Shown one piece after another: positions 23,324 to 33,780 of a stretch of DNA of 64,000 bases. Source of the DNA: Bidens hawaiensis. Lineage: Eukaryota > Streptophyta > Magnoliopsida > Asterales > Asteraceae. Both the position numbers and the translations under genes were made by a program. The stretch lies in NCBI GenBank assembly GCA_021521415.1, contig JAIQDT010000172.1, forward strand, positions 806,001 to 870,000, in the 5' to 3' direction. Every line of letters starts with the position of its first letter. Position 1 is the stretch's first letter. The notes beneath the pieces are model-generated. The model saw only the letters and a program-made list of their open reading frames with translations, ran no database searches and was not told where the DNA came from.

Positions 23324-23860
23324 TGTTAGTGCACGGTTTTGCGTCTTGAGTCTTTGTAATTATCGTTAACGTATTTGTTTTATGTTTAATGTAATAAACA
23401 ATTAAGTTATTCTCTAGTTCGCTATATATAATGTCTAGTTCGCTAAGATTGTTTAGCGAACTAAGACTTGAGTTTATTCCCTCCTGATTCGTTAGAGGAT
23501 GTTAACGAATCAGGGGGTGATTCGTTAAGCTATTTAATATGTTTATGTATGTAACGAAGTAGTGTCTAGTTCGCTAGGGAATGTTAGCGAACTAGACCTA
23601 TCTTCTATATATAGTGAACTCTATTCACATTTAATTTAAGTTTTTGGGAGATATTTAACGAAACACTGTCCAAAATTTCTCTCGATCTTCATCTTAATAT
23701 TATACAACTAATAATATATATATATATATATATACACTGATAATACGTATACACATATAACACTTAATCAAACGTAATTATGAGCTAGATCCATATTAAT
23801 CGTATAAACACAGATCCGAGATCTGTTATAGTTATAGGATTGATTCCAAGGGTTCCAACA
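23324..23860 (+). repeat. 5' LTR of SIRE-A (537 bp)
   Basis: TGTTAGTGCACGG to CCAACA. Nearly identical to 51285-51825 (541 bp); the main visible difference is the length of the (AT)n run near 23716. Contains three strong inverted repeats and a TATA box. Confidence 0.95.
23436..23613 (+). promoter_or_regulatory. Three hairpin-forming inverted repeats and TATA box in the SIRE-A LTR
   Basis: TAGTTCGCTAA/TTAGCGAACTA (23436-23463), CCTGATTCGTTA/TAACGAATCAGG (23483-23514) and TCTAGTTCGCTA/TAGCGAACTAGA (23565-23596). The last two have 12-bp perfect arms and 8-nt spacers. TATATATA (23606-23613) follows 10 bp later, so the repeats occupy the proximal promoter. Confidence 0.8.
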
Positions 23861-23862
23861 AG

Positions 23863-23874
23863 TGGTATCAGAGC
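23863..23874 (+). promoter_or_regulatory. tRNA-Met primer-binding site of SIRE-A
   Basis: TGGTATCAGAGC two bases after the LTR end. Confidence 0.95.
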
Positions 23875-24334
23875 TTTCGGGGCTCAAATTACACTTGATT
23901 TGGGTGTTTAGACAGTTAATTAGTCGTATTTATTGTTAGTGTTCTGTTTGGGTGAATTTGGATCAATTTAAGGTTAATTGAGTGAATTATGGACGAATTG
24001 GATTGGATTTGAGTTGATAAAGATATTGGTAAAGTATTGTGAGTTGGAATTGAGAATTGGATTGGTTTTGAGTTGATTTGGTATTGGTTTTGGTTTGTGG
24101 CCGAAACAGGGTTGTGTTTTGGTATAAATGATCTGGTAATTGGGGTTAATTGGTTACGAGTCTGGTTGATTTAGACTCACGATTAGTTTGCGAATAGTTT
24201 GGTAGTCTATTTGTGCAGTTTGGTTGAGATTTGAGGGAGTATTACGCATTTAAGTATTCTGGGTTTCTGGTTTTTTGTGTTCTTCATTTCCAGAAAATCT
24301 GGAAATCTTCTTTGAAAATTTGAAGATGAACATG

Positions 24335-24925
24335 ATTCGCTATCATCTTGATGTTGATTAGTTATCTTGTTCACTTTGATTCGTTCATTAATTTAGTCGA
24401 TCGTTATAAATTTCAAGTAATTCGCTAACCGGTTCGCTACATTTTTGATTCATGTTACCTAATTCGTTATTTGGGTTAATAGATTCGTGTGACATGCGTC
24501 TACTTTGGGATTTGTGTCATAACAACCTTTTCCACGTGACATAAGGTGTTAGAGTTTGTTACAAACCGTTGTAACAACCTGATTCGTTATAGTTGATTCG
24601 CTATCAACTGTAGCTGGTTGGTTATCTATTTCGCTAAGTTTTTCTTAGCGATTCGTTACTGAAAACCTTCTAATTCGTCAAGATTTCTCTTATCAATTCG
24701 CTAGCTAATTCGTTAGTCAATTTGTTAGTTTGATTTATTGTTAAATCTGATTCGTTGACTTTCTGATTCGTTAAACTCAATCTTGATTTGCTATCTGATC
24801 AATCTTAGCTTCGTTAAGATTTGATTCGTTAATATACTGTTCACACTTCGCTACAACCGTTTACAGTTCGTTACATTTACCATTCGTTAATCTTATTCCC
24901 TATTTGATTCGTTACACCTTTGAAT
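24335..24925 (+). repeat. TTCGCTA/TTCGTTA keyword array in the SIRE-A leader
   Basis: More than a dozen copies of GATTCGTTA, ATTCGCTA, TTCGTTAC and close variants within 600 bp, ending some 20 bp before the gag ATG. They are the words that form the LTR hairpin arms; in the leader they are mainly in one orientation. The leader between 23875 and 24334 is otherwise TTGG-rich with no clear signal. Confidence 0.8.
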
Positions 24926-24943
24926 TTTTGAAACTTGTAAAAA

Positions 24944-27900
24944 ATGGCCGGTATGTATGCATTAGCGTCTCAAAACATGTTGATGCAACAAATGCTGCAA
25001 CTTGATACCGAGATAGGTTCACATTCGAAATGTCCAAGATTGATGAAGTTCAGTAACTTTGCAAAATGGGAACCTCGGTTTCGTGCTCATCTAGGATCAG
25101 TTCTTCCTGACTGCTCATATTGTTTAGATGAAGTTTATACTGTTCCTATGATTGGAGATGAGACTATCGGATTCAGACCTAAAGCTATATCTCAATACTC
25201 ACAAGAAGAGAAGAAAGCATTAGAGATAGAAACAAAAGCCTACTCTACTCTAACCATGGCTTTACCTGAAAATATATTTCACCAAGTGGGTAGTATTAAA
25301 ATATGTGCCTCTCTGTTTCAGCATATATGAATGAGAAGTATGGGAAACACAGCTGAAAGCAAAAAGGTGATACTTAAGTTTCAATTCAGAAATTTTAATT
25401 TACTCAAAGGTGAAACGGTTGAAGAGATGACAACGAGATTCAATCACTTGATTGCAGAAATGGATAAAATGAAGTTGGAAATTTCTGAGATTGACAAGAT
25501 TGATACTATTAAGAGTGCATTAACAAGTTCGTATTCTACTTTTCTAATGGTATTTAAAGAAAACAGTTATTTCAATGAAGACTTGACTGCAAGTGAGTTT
25601 TTACAAAAGATTGAAGCTCGTGAGTATGATCTCTAGTGTCAAAAGTCATCCAAGGAAAGTCAATATCCTGCTTTCTATGGTGGTAGCATGCCTCTAAGTT
25701 CAACAATTTCACCGATCACTGCTTTTCTGACACATAACGCAAGAGAGAATGAAACAACAATTTATAGTGATCCTAGAGCATGTTTTTATACTTCTGGTAA
25801 CTCTGGATCACCAAATGTTTCTGCTGGTTCAGGAAGTTCATCTTCGACAAATCAATACTCATCACCTCCAAACGTCAACATGAAAGAAGTTGAACAAAAC
25901 TTTGCCTTTCTATCAGCTTTCATGACGTCTTATGAAAATCTGGTTAGTAGCAAAATTGCCACTAGTGATCTAACTGATGAAGACTATGATCAGATTGATC
26001 CAGATGACTTAGAAATCATGGATTTAAAGTGGAACATGGCAATGATTGTTCGTAAGGTGAAAAGATTCATGCAAAGAATCGAAAAAGATCTTCCTGCCCT
26101 GAACAAGAAGTTGGGATTTGACAAATTGAAGGTGAAATGTTATAATTGTCAAGAATTCAGACATTTTGCAAAAGAATGTGACAAACCGAAAAAGGAGTAT
26201 ACTGGTTCTCATGGTCAAAGTTCAAACTCTTCAACACCACGAGGTAATGATGCTGAGAAGAAACCATCAAGTTCTGGGTCACAAGCAATGTTAGCTAATG
26301 GAGATGATTGGTCACAACGATTACCGTGCAACGATACTCAAGCTAATCTGGCTTTGTTCGGGTTGACTCAAGATTTTCATGATGCTAGTGGAAGTGAGGT
26401 ATCTACTGATAATGACTCTGGATCGGATTCTGATGATTCCTGTGACAAGCCTACAACAGTCTTTGCATGCATGGCTAAGATAAACGAGGTTAGTCATTCT
26501 ATTTCTGCTACATCATCTGTTAAAGTAAATTGTTCTGAATGTGAATCTAACAAATCTAAGTTAGAATCTTTAAAGAATCACAATGACAATTTAGTGAGAG
26601 AAATTGCTTCTCTAAATGATACTTATCGACAATCTCTCAAATCTCAAATGAGATCTCGTGAAAAGATTGAAGCATTGTCGACAAGTAACCATGATCTCAA
26701 AGCTGAGTTATCTGTAAAAATGACAATTAATGATCAAAAGTTTCAAGAAATTTTGAAACATCGTTCAAAGATAACCGAGCTTGAGAATGAGGTTCTTGAG
26801 TTAAAGAAATTGAGCAAATTTCGAAATTCCTCTTTTCTGTTGAATGAAATTATTAAAGTTTCTGGAAGACAAAAGGATTCAAAGAAAGGTATAGGTTTTG
26901 TTGAAATTCCTCCACCATTTCACAATGATTATAAAATTAATCTTTTCGCTCCAACTGAGGAAGATGTTATTCTTAAAGAACCTGTGATTTCAGAAAAATC
27001 TAAATCTAGTAAGTCTGAAACTGTTAAAACCCGATCTGTTTCTCTGAAACCTCATGTTCAAAGCAACAAAGTTTTTTGTTGAAAATGTTGACAAAGTTAT
27101 CATTGAGGATGTGTTTGAACCTGAAATTATACACAAGAACAAGAACATTCCAAGTTCTAATCACATACTGTGTGAACCTCATGAATTTGAGGAGGCTGTG
27201 TATGGTTCGCACACAACTAAGATGAAACAATATGTTCAAGCTAAACCAGTGAAGGCTAAGAAACCAGTAAAACAAAAAATTTCTGTTGAGGATTTGTTGC
27301 GTTTCATAAATCCTAATGCATCTAAGCCGTCATCTTCTCGTGTGTTTAAGTTAAAGGGGATGGATACGATGTTCACTGAGAAAGACATTCCAATAAGTAT
27401 CATTAAACCCGAACTGATTGAGAGTGTGTTTCTCAATGAAACTTCCAAGATTCATGAACTTGAACGTTTGTATGCTCAAGCAAAACAATCAGCTCTATCT
27501 GACCCATTGACTAAAGCAAAACAAGTTAAGAAAATTAACTTTGTGAAGTCAACTGGGACAGATACGTTGAAAAAGTTTTTCTAACTGTTCTAATTTAGAT
27601 TTCTACTTGAAAAAGAAATCTGAATTATCTGATGAGTTTGCTAAGAGCATGACCAAAAATGTGGGTCATCATCAAACTTCTGAGTCTTTTGTTCCAAATA
27701 ATTCTCAACATCATCGTGTAGACATGCGAAGTTGTTTTCTTTGCGGTCAACATGGTCATGTAGTGAGGAATTGTAGTCAGAAGAGCTATCAGAATCTTCA
27801 TCCTTTTATCAAGGACCATCCTAAGCTGGTTCCTTTGGTAAAGGAGATTCTGAAACGACCTGTGTCGTATGCTGATGATACTCATATTATGTTTTCAAAT

Positions 27901-28152
27901 GTACATCCTCGAAAAGTTGTTCATGTGAATGAAACTCATGGTTCCGTTAAACCTAAGTTTATTCCTACTGAACCATTATGCAAAAATGTTAATTCAAATA
28001 TGGTTCAAGCTGCGTATCTAAGACGAAAGTCGAAGAAACCTATAACTTCTTCTCAAGTTGCTGAACAACAATTGAATTCAACTAAAGTTAACTTTTCTCA
28101 AGAAAACCAAAAGGTTCCCAAGACCGAGACCTGGGCTGCCTTTTTGAACTAA
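24944..28152 (+). pseudogene. gag: Gag of SIRE-A, broken
   Basis: Starts MAGMYALASQNMLMQQ; copia gag wording follows (MKFSNFAKWEPRFRAHL, TLTMALPENIFHQV, RFNHLIAEMDKMK). Lesions: small insertions around 25325-25360 that create a TGA, TAG at 25634-25636, and frame changes near 27060-27080 and 27590. Two CCHC knuckles: CYNCQEFRHFAKEC (near 26140) and CFLCGQHGHVVRNC (near 27735). Between them lies a long coiled coil (LKNHNDNLVREIASLNDTYRQ... to ELENEVLELKKL), typical of Sirevirus gag. FRNSSFLLNEII and GIGFVEIPPPFH are shared with SIRE-C gag. The C-terminus is ETWAAFLN followed by TAA; pol is in another frame. Confidence 0.85.
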
Positions 28153-28166
28153 TCATTATCTTTTGT

Positions 28167-30255
28167 GTGTACGGTACATCCAAGACCATTTATGGTGAAA
28201 ACTGGATCATGGATAGTGGATGTTCTTGTCATATTACTGGGAATCTCAACCTCTTAATAAATGTGAGAAATATTCAAGGGGGTTATGTGGCATTTGCTGG
28301 GAATTCTGGGGGAATGATTACACAAGAAGGTGATGTTTCAAATGGGAAGATTACTTTTGAGATGGTTAACTATTGTGATAAAGTGGACCATAACTTATTG
28401 AGTGTGTCGCAAATATGTGATAAGCAATACACTACAGTATTTACAGATAAAGAGTGTCTGATTTGGAAACCGGGTTACGTGATTCCCGAGGACATGGTTA
28501 TTATGCGATCACCACGATCAAATGATATTTATGTCTTAAATATGAATTCTAAAGTAAATACATCGATCGAAACGTGTTTTGTCTTGAAAGCGACCGAGAA
28601 AGACTCAGTGCTTTGGCATCGAAGAATGGGTCACATACATGTTCGAAAGATGAACTACTTAATGGAAAACGATTTGGTAGAGGGTGTGTCGTTAAAGAAT
28701 TTTAAGTTATCTGATCACTATGTTGCTTGCAAGAAAGGCAAATAGAAGAAGAAATCACACCCATCTAAGTTATTGAATTCTATTGATACTCCGCTTGAAC
28801 GACTTCATATGGATTTGTTAGGTCCAGTGAATCGTTTGAGTATTTCTGGAGACTGGTATTGCCTAGTAGTTACAGATGATTATTCACGATATTCATGGGT
28901 TTTGTTTATGAGTTCAAAAGATCAAACACCGGGTCTTGTTCAAAATCTAATCACTAAGATCAAATCACTTTACAAACTGAAAGTGAGGAGAATTCGAAGT
29001 GACAATGGTACTGAATTTAAAAATACTGTATTGGATTTCTTTTGTGTACAAAAAGAAATTCATCGAGAATATAGTGCCCCATATGTACCACAACAGAACG
29101 GTGTAGCTGAAAGAAAGAATAGAACGTTGATTGAAACTGCTAGAACAATGCTTGCTGATTCAAAGCTTCCTGTCCAGTTTTGGAATGAGGCGGTGAATAC
29201 TGCTTGTTATACACTCAATCGAGTTCTAACCGTGAAAAGACTCAAGAAGACCAGTTATGAATTGCTGAATAATCATAAACCTAATTTAAAGTACTTGGAA
29301 CCTTTTGGGTGTCCTTGTACTATGTTGAAAAAGGATGTGGGAAAGTTTGATGAAAAAGCCATTGAGGGTTATTTCTTGGGGTATGCGTCACCTAAGAAAA
29401 GAGTGTTTAACTTTACGTCCGGTTGTGTTGAAGAATGGTACCATGTAGACTGTCAAAGGTACACTACTCCTCCACAAGGGAAAGGTCCCGACTGGATGTT
29501 TGACTACGATGGCTTATTCAATTCGTTTACTCCAACAACTGATCATCCAGATAAAGATTTAGTTCGTGCTTATTTTGAAGAATATTTGGAAATTCCAAGA
29601 TTTGCAAGTTCAAATGATGTTGAAGCTCCAATTGTTGCTCCAACTGACGAACCTGACAATGAGTCTCCTGTTCATTATGATAATGCTTCTATTTCATCTG
29701 ATGATAATGCAGTTGTAGATCAAGTTATTGAACTTGATAGTGATGTTTCATCTCCTGAGTTGGGTGAACATTACACTAATTTATTTGAAAATGTTGTTGT
29801 TTCTGAGTATCCTACTCTCAGGATCCACAATTACCATTCACAAGAAAACATTATTGGAGAACTTGATGTGGGAGTTCAAACAAGACATCAAGTTGCTTCT
29901 TCAAGTGAAAATAATGTCTTATGTGCTTATGCTGACTTACACTCGTCTGGGATTGTAAATCTTGCTAAATTCACTTGTTTTCTACCTGAAGTTGAGCCAA
30001 CGACTCCTTGTGTGGCACTTCAAGATCCTTCTTGGGTAGAAGCCATGCAAGAAGAATTACAACAATTTGCACGTTTAGGTGTTTGGGATCTTATCGACAA
30101 ACCTGCTAGAGTCAAGAAAGCTATTCCGACTAAGTGGGTATATAAATGTAAGAAAGATGATCGTGGGGTAATTGTGAGAAACAAGGCACGATTAGTAGTG
30201 CAAGGTTTTCATCAGCAAGAGGGTATTAATTACACTGAAGTATATGCTCCAGTGG
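28167..30255 (+). pseudogene. pol: Pol of SIRE-A, 5' part: protease, integrase, start of RT
   Basis: Protease with WIMDSGCSCHITG; GAG-pre-integrase with LWHRRMGHIHVRKMNYL; a TAG at 28743-28745; integrase core with LHMDLLGPVN, RIRSDNGTEFKN and PQQNGVAERKNRT, so D, D, E are all present. Then a variable acidic linker and the RT start: WVEAMQEELQQFARLGVW, PTKWVYKCKKDDRG, NKARLVVQGFHQQEGINY. SIRE-C enters right after APVV, within the RT fingers, and RT resumes at 42571. Confidence 0.9.
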
Positions 30256-30662
30256 TGTTGGTGCATGATGTCAGTAGTTCAGTGTCTAGTGTCTGTAATC
30301 GCGTTTGTAATATTTTATGTTTTGTATAAGCGAAGTTGCTAACAAGTTCGCTGATATGGGCGAACTTGTTAGACAAGCAAAGTTAGTGACAACTTCTCCT
30401 GAACATGCCAGGCGAAGTTGTCGTGATTATATAAGCCATCTGTTACGGCTTATTAATTAATCATTCATTCAGTTTTCGTGTATTCGAGTCAGAGAGAGTC
30501 TGTAATCAAGTGATCTTCGTATCACGTGTTTAAGGTTGGTATACAACGTGTTTGATTATCGTGTGTTAATCGTATTGTTTTCTATACTCGTAACGTCTTA
30601 CGTAGGGATTCCGCACCTGCGTAGTACGTGATATCTCGTGTAGATCCGGCTGGGAACCTACA
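30256..30662 (+). repeat. 5' LTR of SIRE-C (407 bp)
   Basis: TGTTGGTGCATGATG to AACCTACA. CTAACAAGTTCGC (30339-30351) and GCGAACTTGTTAG (30360-30372) form 13-bp perfect arms with an 8-nt spacer, upstream of TATATAA (30428-30434). Two of the differences from the 3' LTR destroy keyword copies here (GCAAAGTT and AACTTCTC instead of GCGAAGTT and AACTTCGC). Confidence 0.96.
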
Positions 30663-30664
30663 AT

Positions 30665-30676
30665 TGGTATCAGAGC
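30665..30676 (+). promoter_or_regulatory. tRNA-Met primer-binding site of SIRE-C
   Basis: TGGTATCAGAGC two bases after the LTR end. Confidence 0.95.
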
Positions 30677-30861
30677 TTTTGCTCGATTGTGTGGTTCGGG
30701 ATTATCACGCGGGTATAGAAATCGTTCCGTTTGACTATTCGCGGGACGAGTTTTCTGAGTTTTTGTGTCATACTCATCTCCTACAAGCTTAAACTACCCG
30801 TAACACCTTCACAAACCTCGAAAAACCCAGAAATCTAATCTGCAGAAAGTTCATGTTCATC

Positions 30862-31114
30862 AGGCGAAGTTGCCGTCACTGTAAGTAGGGTTTCGGCGAA
30901 GATATAAGGTTAAGCGAAGTTATCCACAACTTCGCCTACCTCTTCAAGTTCGCTTATCTTAAGCGAAGTTACCCTCAACTTCGCCTACCTCCCAAGTTCG
31001 CTCAACTTAAGCGAAGTTATTCTCAAGTTCGCCAATCCAGCGAATTTAAGAAAGTGAGCGACGTTACAAATTCACGCGAAGTTAAGCTTTAAGCGAAGTT
31101 ATCCACAACTTCGC
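30862..31114 (+). repeat. GCGAAGTT/AACTTCGC array in the SIRE-C leader
   Basis: Nine perfect copies of the 8-mer (both orientations) in about 250 bp, plus AAGTTCGC variants. Three are paired as GCGAAGTT-N6-AACTTCGC: 30914-30935, 30963-30984 and 31093-31114, with spacers ATCCAC, ACCCTC and ATCCAC. The array ends 60 bp before the gag ATG. Confidence 0.92.
30881..30886 (+). promoter_or_regulatory. Candidate 5' splice site in the SIRE-C leader
   Basis: CACT|GTAAGTAGGG: GTAAGT matches the plant donor consensus. It lies upstream of gag, so splicing to the acceptor at 39198 would remove gag-pol and leave ORF3. Predicted from sequence only. Confidence 0.45.
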
Positions 31115-31173
31115 CAACAGTGCTGTTTGAAAATAAAATTTTTATTTTCGGATTTCTTTGAGTTTAGAGAAAG

Positions 31174-33777
31174 ATGTCTTCGATAAACATTACTGAACTA
31201 GTAAAGATGGAAGTAGAAGCAGGTTCAGCTACAAAGGCACCCAAGATGCTTAAGAAAACGGATTATGTAGCGTGGAAAGATCGTTTTGAACAATATGTCA
31301 AGTATCAAGATGCCAAGATGTGGGTGTGTATACAAGATGGTTACATTCCACCTACTACTGAGTATGAAGGTCGTGATCAGATCAAGAAGTACAAAGAGAT
31401 GGAAGATGAAGAGAAGAAGATGTATGAGGCAGAAAGTAAAGCTCATGCAGCAATTACAATGGCTCTTCCACAAGAGATACTTCACACCTTCCGAAAGTAT
31501 AAGACTGCTAGAGAGCTTTGGGAAGCTCTTGAAAACCGTTTTGAGGGCAATGTGGGAATTCGTGCTTCGAAGATTAAACTTCTAAAAACCCAATTCTCGG
31601 TCTTCAAGTATCTGAAAAACGAATCACTTGATGATATCATCACCAGATATTATCATCTGATGACTGAACTCAGCAACTATTCAATCGCATACAAAGAAGA
31701 TGAGATTGTTGAGAAGCTTCTTGATGCTCTCCCACCAAAATGGGAGATGTATACAGTGTTGATGAGAGAAGATAAAGACTTTGCTGACTATGACCTTGAG
31801 ACAGCAGTTAACAAGCTAAGAACGTTTGAACTGAACATGGTACGAAAGGAAACACCTACCGATCAGGTTCAAGATCCGGGTATGTATGGGGCAAAGGTTA
31901 ACTCAGGATCAAGTTCGAAAACGGAATCATCTGCTTATTACTCTAAGGGAGAGTCAGGCGCGAGCTCAACACATGAGGGACACGTATCTCTCAACATGAA
32001 CGGTGATGTGTGCTATGTAGCTGGAGGGTCAAATGCTTCTCAACCTCAAGCGAACAAGAGTAGTTATTCCCCGAGTGTTTCAAACAACAACTACTCGAAG
32101 ATGCCCATGAGTGTCAAATCTGTTGAACAGCAGTTTGCTCTCTATGCATCTTTTATTGCTTCTTTTGAGAACTACATTCAGGGTAAGATCGTTGATCCTG
32201 CAGTTTTCGATGAAGACTATGACCAGATCGATGCTGATGATCTGGAGGAGATGGATCTGCAGTGGCAGATGGCTATGATAGTGAGAAGGGTAAAGAGGTT
32301 CATGAAGAAGACTGGCAGGAAGTTTGTCGGAGAGAGGCCAGGGTTTGATAAGTCTAAGGTTCGCTGCTACAACTGTCAGCAGAATGGCCACTTTGCAAAA
32401 GAATGCAAGAATGAACGTGTAGAACGCAGTCAGAATAGATCTACACAGCAAAGTGGTAGTGGTAATGACTATAGAGCCATGATTTCCAGACATAATGAAG
32501 AGTACAACTGGAATCTGCATGTTGAAGAAGTATTTGAACAGGCCAACTTGGCAAACATCGAAAATGCAGATAGTGTGAAGGGAACTGGCGAAAATGAAGC
32601 GTACATGGCAGATGTAGCAGACCAACTCTCCGAGGTAAGTACCGAACTCCCTTGTACTAAGTGTGAACTTCTGTCTGAACAACAGACAACTCTAACTGAT
32701 CAGTTTGTTAGTTTGGATGCGCAATATAAAACTTTAAAAGAAGATCATCATTTCACTAAAGCTAGAGAAAATAGTTACAAAGTAAAAATTAAAGCTAGTG
32801 AAACAGATATTAAAAGTCTTAAAGCAAAGCTTGCTGAAAAAATTAACATGATTGATCTTAGCTATGAAGTTCTAGAAGAGAAAACCAAACTAATAGCTGA
32901 GAGGGAAAAACAGATAGCTGATCACCAGGTAAAAGTGGTGGAACTTAACAGGAAACTTGAACAATTCAGAAATTCCTCCGCTATACTTGATCACCTCGTT
33001 AGTGATCAAGGGTCTCCAAAAAGGGGAGGAATTGGTTATCATGAAGTTCCACCACCTTTCAATCATAATTACACTTTTAACCCTAGTAATCAGAAATCTG
33101 TCGATGTTGACTATGGTCAGACAGTTCCAGTTCCAGTTAGTGCTAAAAAACCAGAAGTTAGTAAGCCTGTTGCAAGTGTTAAAATTTCTGCTCCGAGTCC
33201 TGTCTCATCTAACTCGGACAAGTCTTCTGAGTCGTGTGACACAAAACAAGAGGAAGTATTACCAAAAAATGGAGAGAAAAATAAAACACCTGAAAAGAAG
33301 CCTCCACTAAACCCGTATGTCCCACCTTATGTGAGACAAATGGGCAGTAATACTGCCTCAACATCTAAGACAACTTTTGATAAGAAAGTTGAAAACAGGA
33401 GTTGTTTCAGATGTAACCAATTAGGACACCTTGTTGCTGATTGCCCTCTGAAGCAGAAATTCAGAGGAGTGAGGCCTTCAAAATCTGAGAAAAGAGCTAA
33501 CGGTAATCGATTTAATGGTAAAAATGAAAACCCATTAAAATTCAGAAATTGGTCTAATCCAGGTTTTCAAAGAAATAGATCTCAGTTTTTCACTGCAAAC
33601 AACCAAACCATAAGTAATAATTCATTTAATTCAAGACGGGTTAAGTGGCCTCATAGATAATCCACAAGAAGGTATCCTGTTAGGACTCACAGAAATGATT
33701 ATAATACTAACTTTGGACAGCCAAGGTACGGGATGTATCGACCCAAGACCAAGAGGTCTTGGGTCCCAAGATTCTAA
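31174..33777 (+). pseudogene. gag: Gag of SIRE-C, one premature stop near its end
   Basis: ATG at 31174. Copia gag domain: KKTDYVAWKDRFEQYVKYQD, TMALPQEILHTFRKYKTARELWEALENRFEG, SLDDIITRYYHLMTELSNY, LLDALPPKWEMY. First CCHC knuckle CYNCQQNGHFAKEC near residue 398, second CFRCNQLGHLVADC near 744. Between them is an acidic segment and a coiled coil (LKAKLAEKINMIDLSYEVLEEKTKLIAEREKQI). TAA at 33658-33660 is probably premature, since the frame continues with Arg/Asn-rich sequence to the typical copia gag end KRSWVPRF and two tandem TAA codons (33775-33780). Without the first TAA the protein would be about 867 residues, long for copia gag but normal for Sirevirus. Confidence 0.88.
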
Positions 33778-33780
33778 TAA

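Noticed and set aside
22817..23329. 170-codon plus-strand open frame rich in Leu and Trp
   Set aside because: It is the antisense of the Gln/Pro-rich Athila gag; CAA/CCA codons read backwards give Leu/Trp runs. No independent coding signal.
30862..31114. Keyword array as a CRISPR array
   Set aside because: Units are 8-22 bp with irregular distances, lie in a plant retrotransposon leader, and there is no cas gene or unique-spacer pattern.
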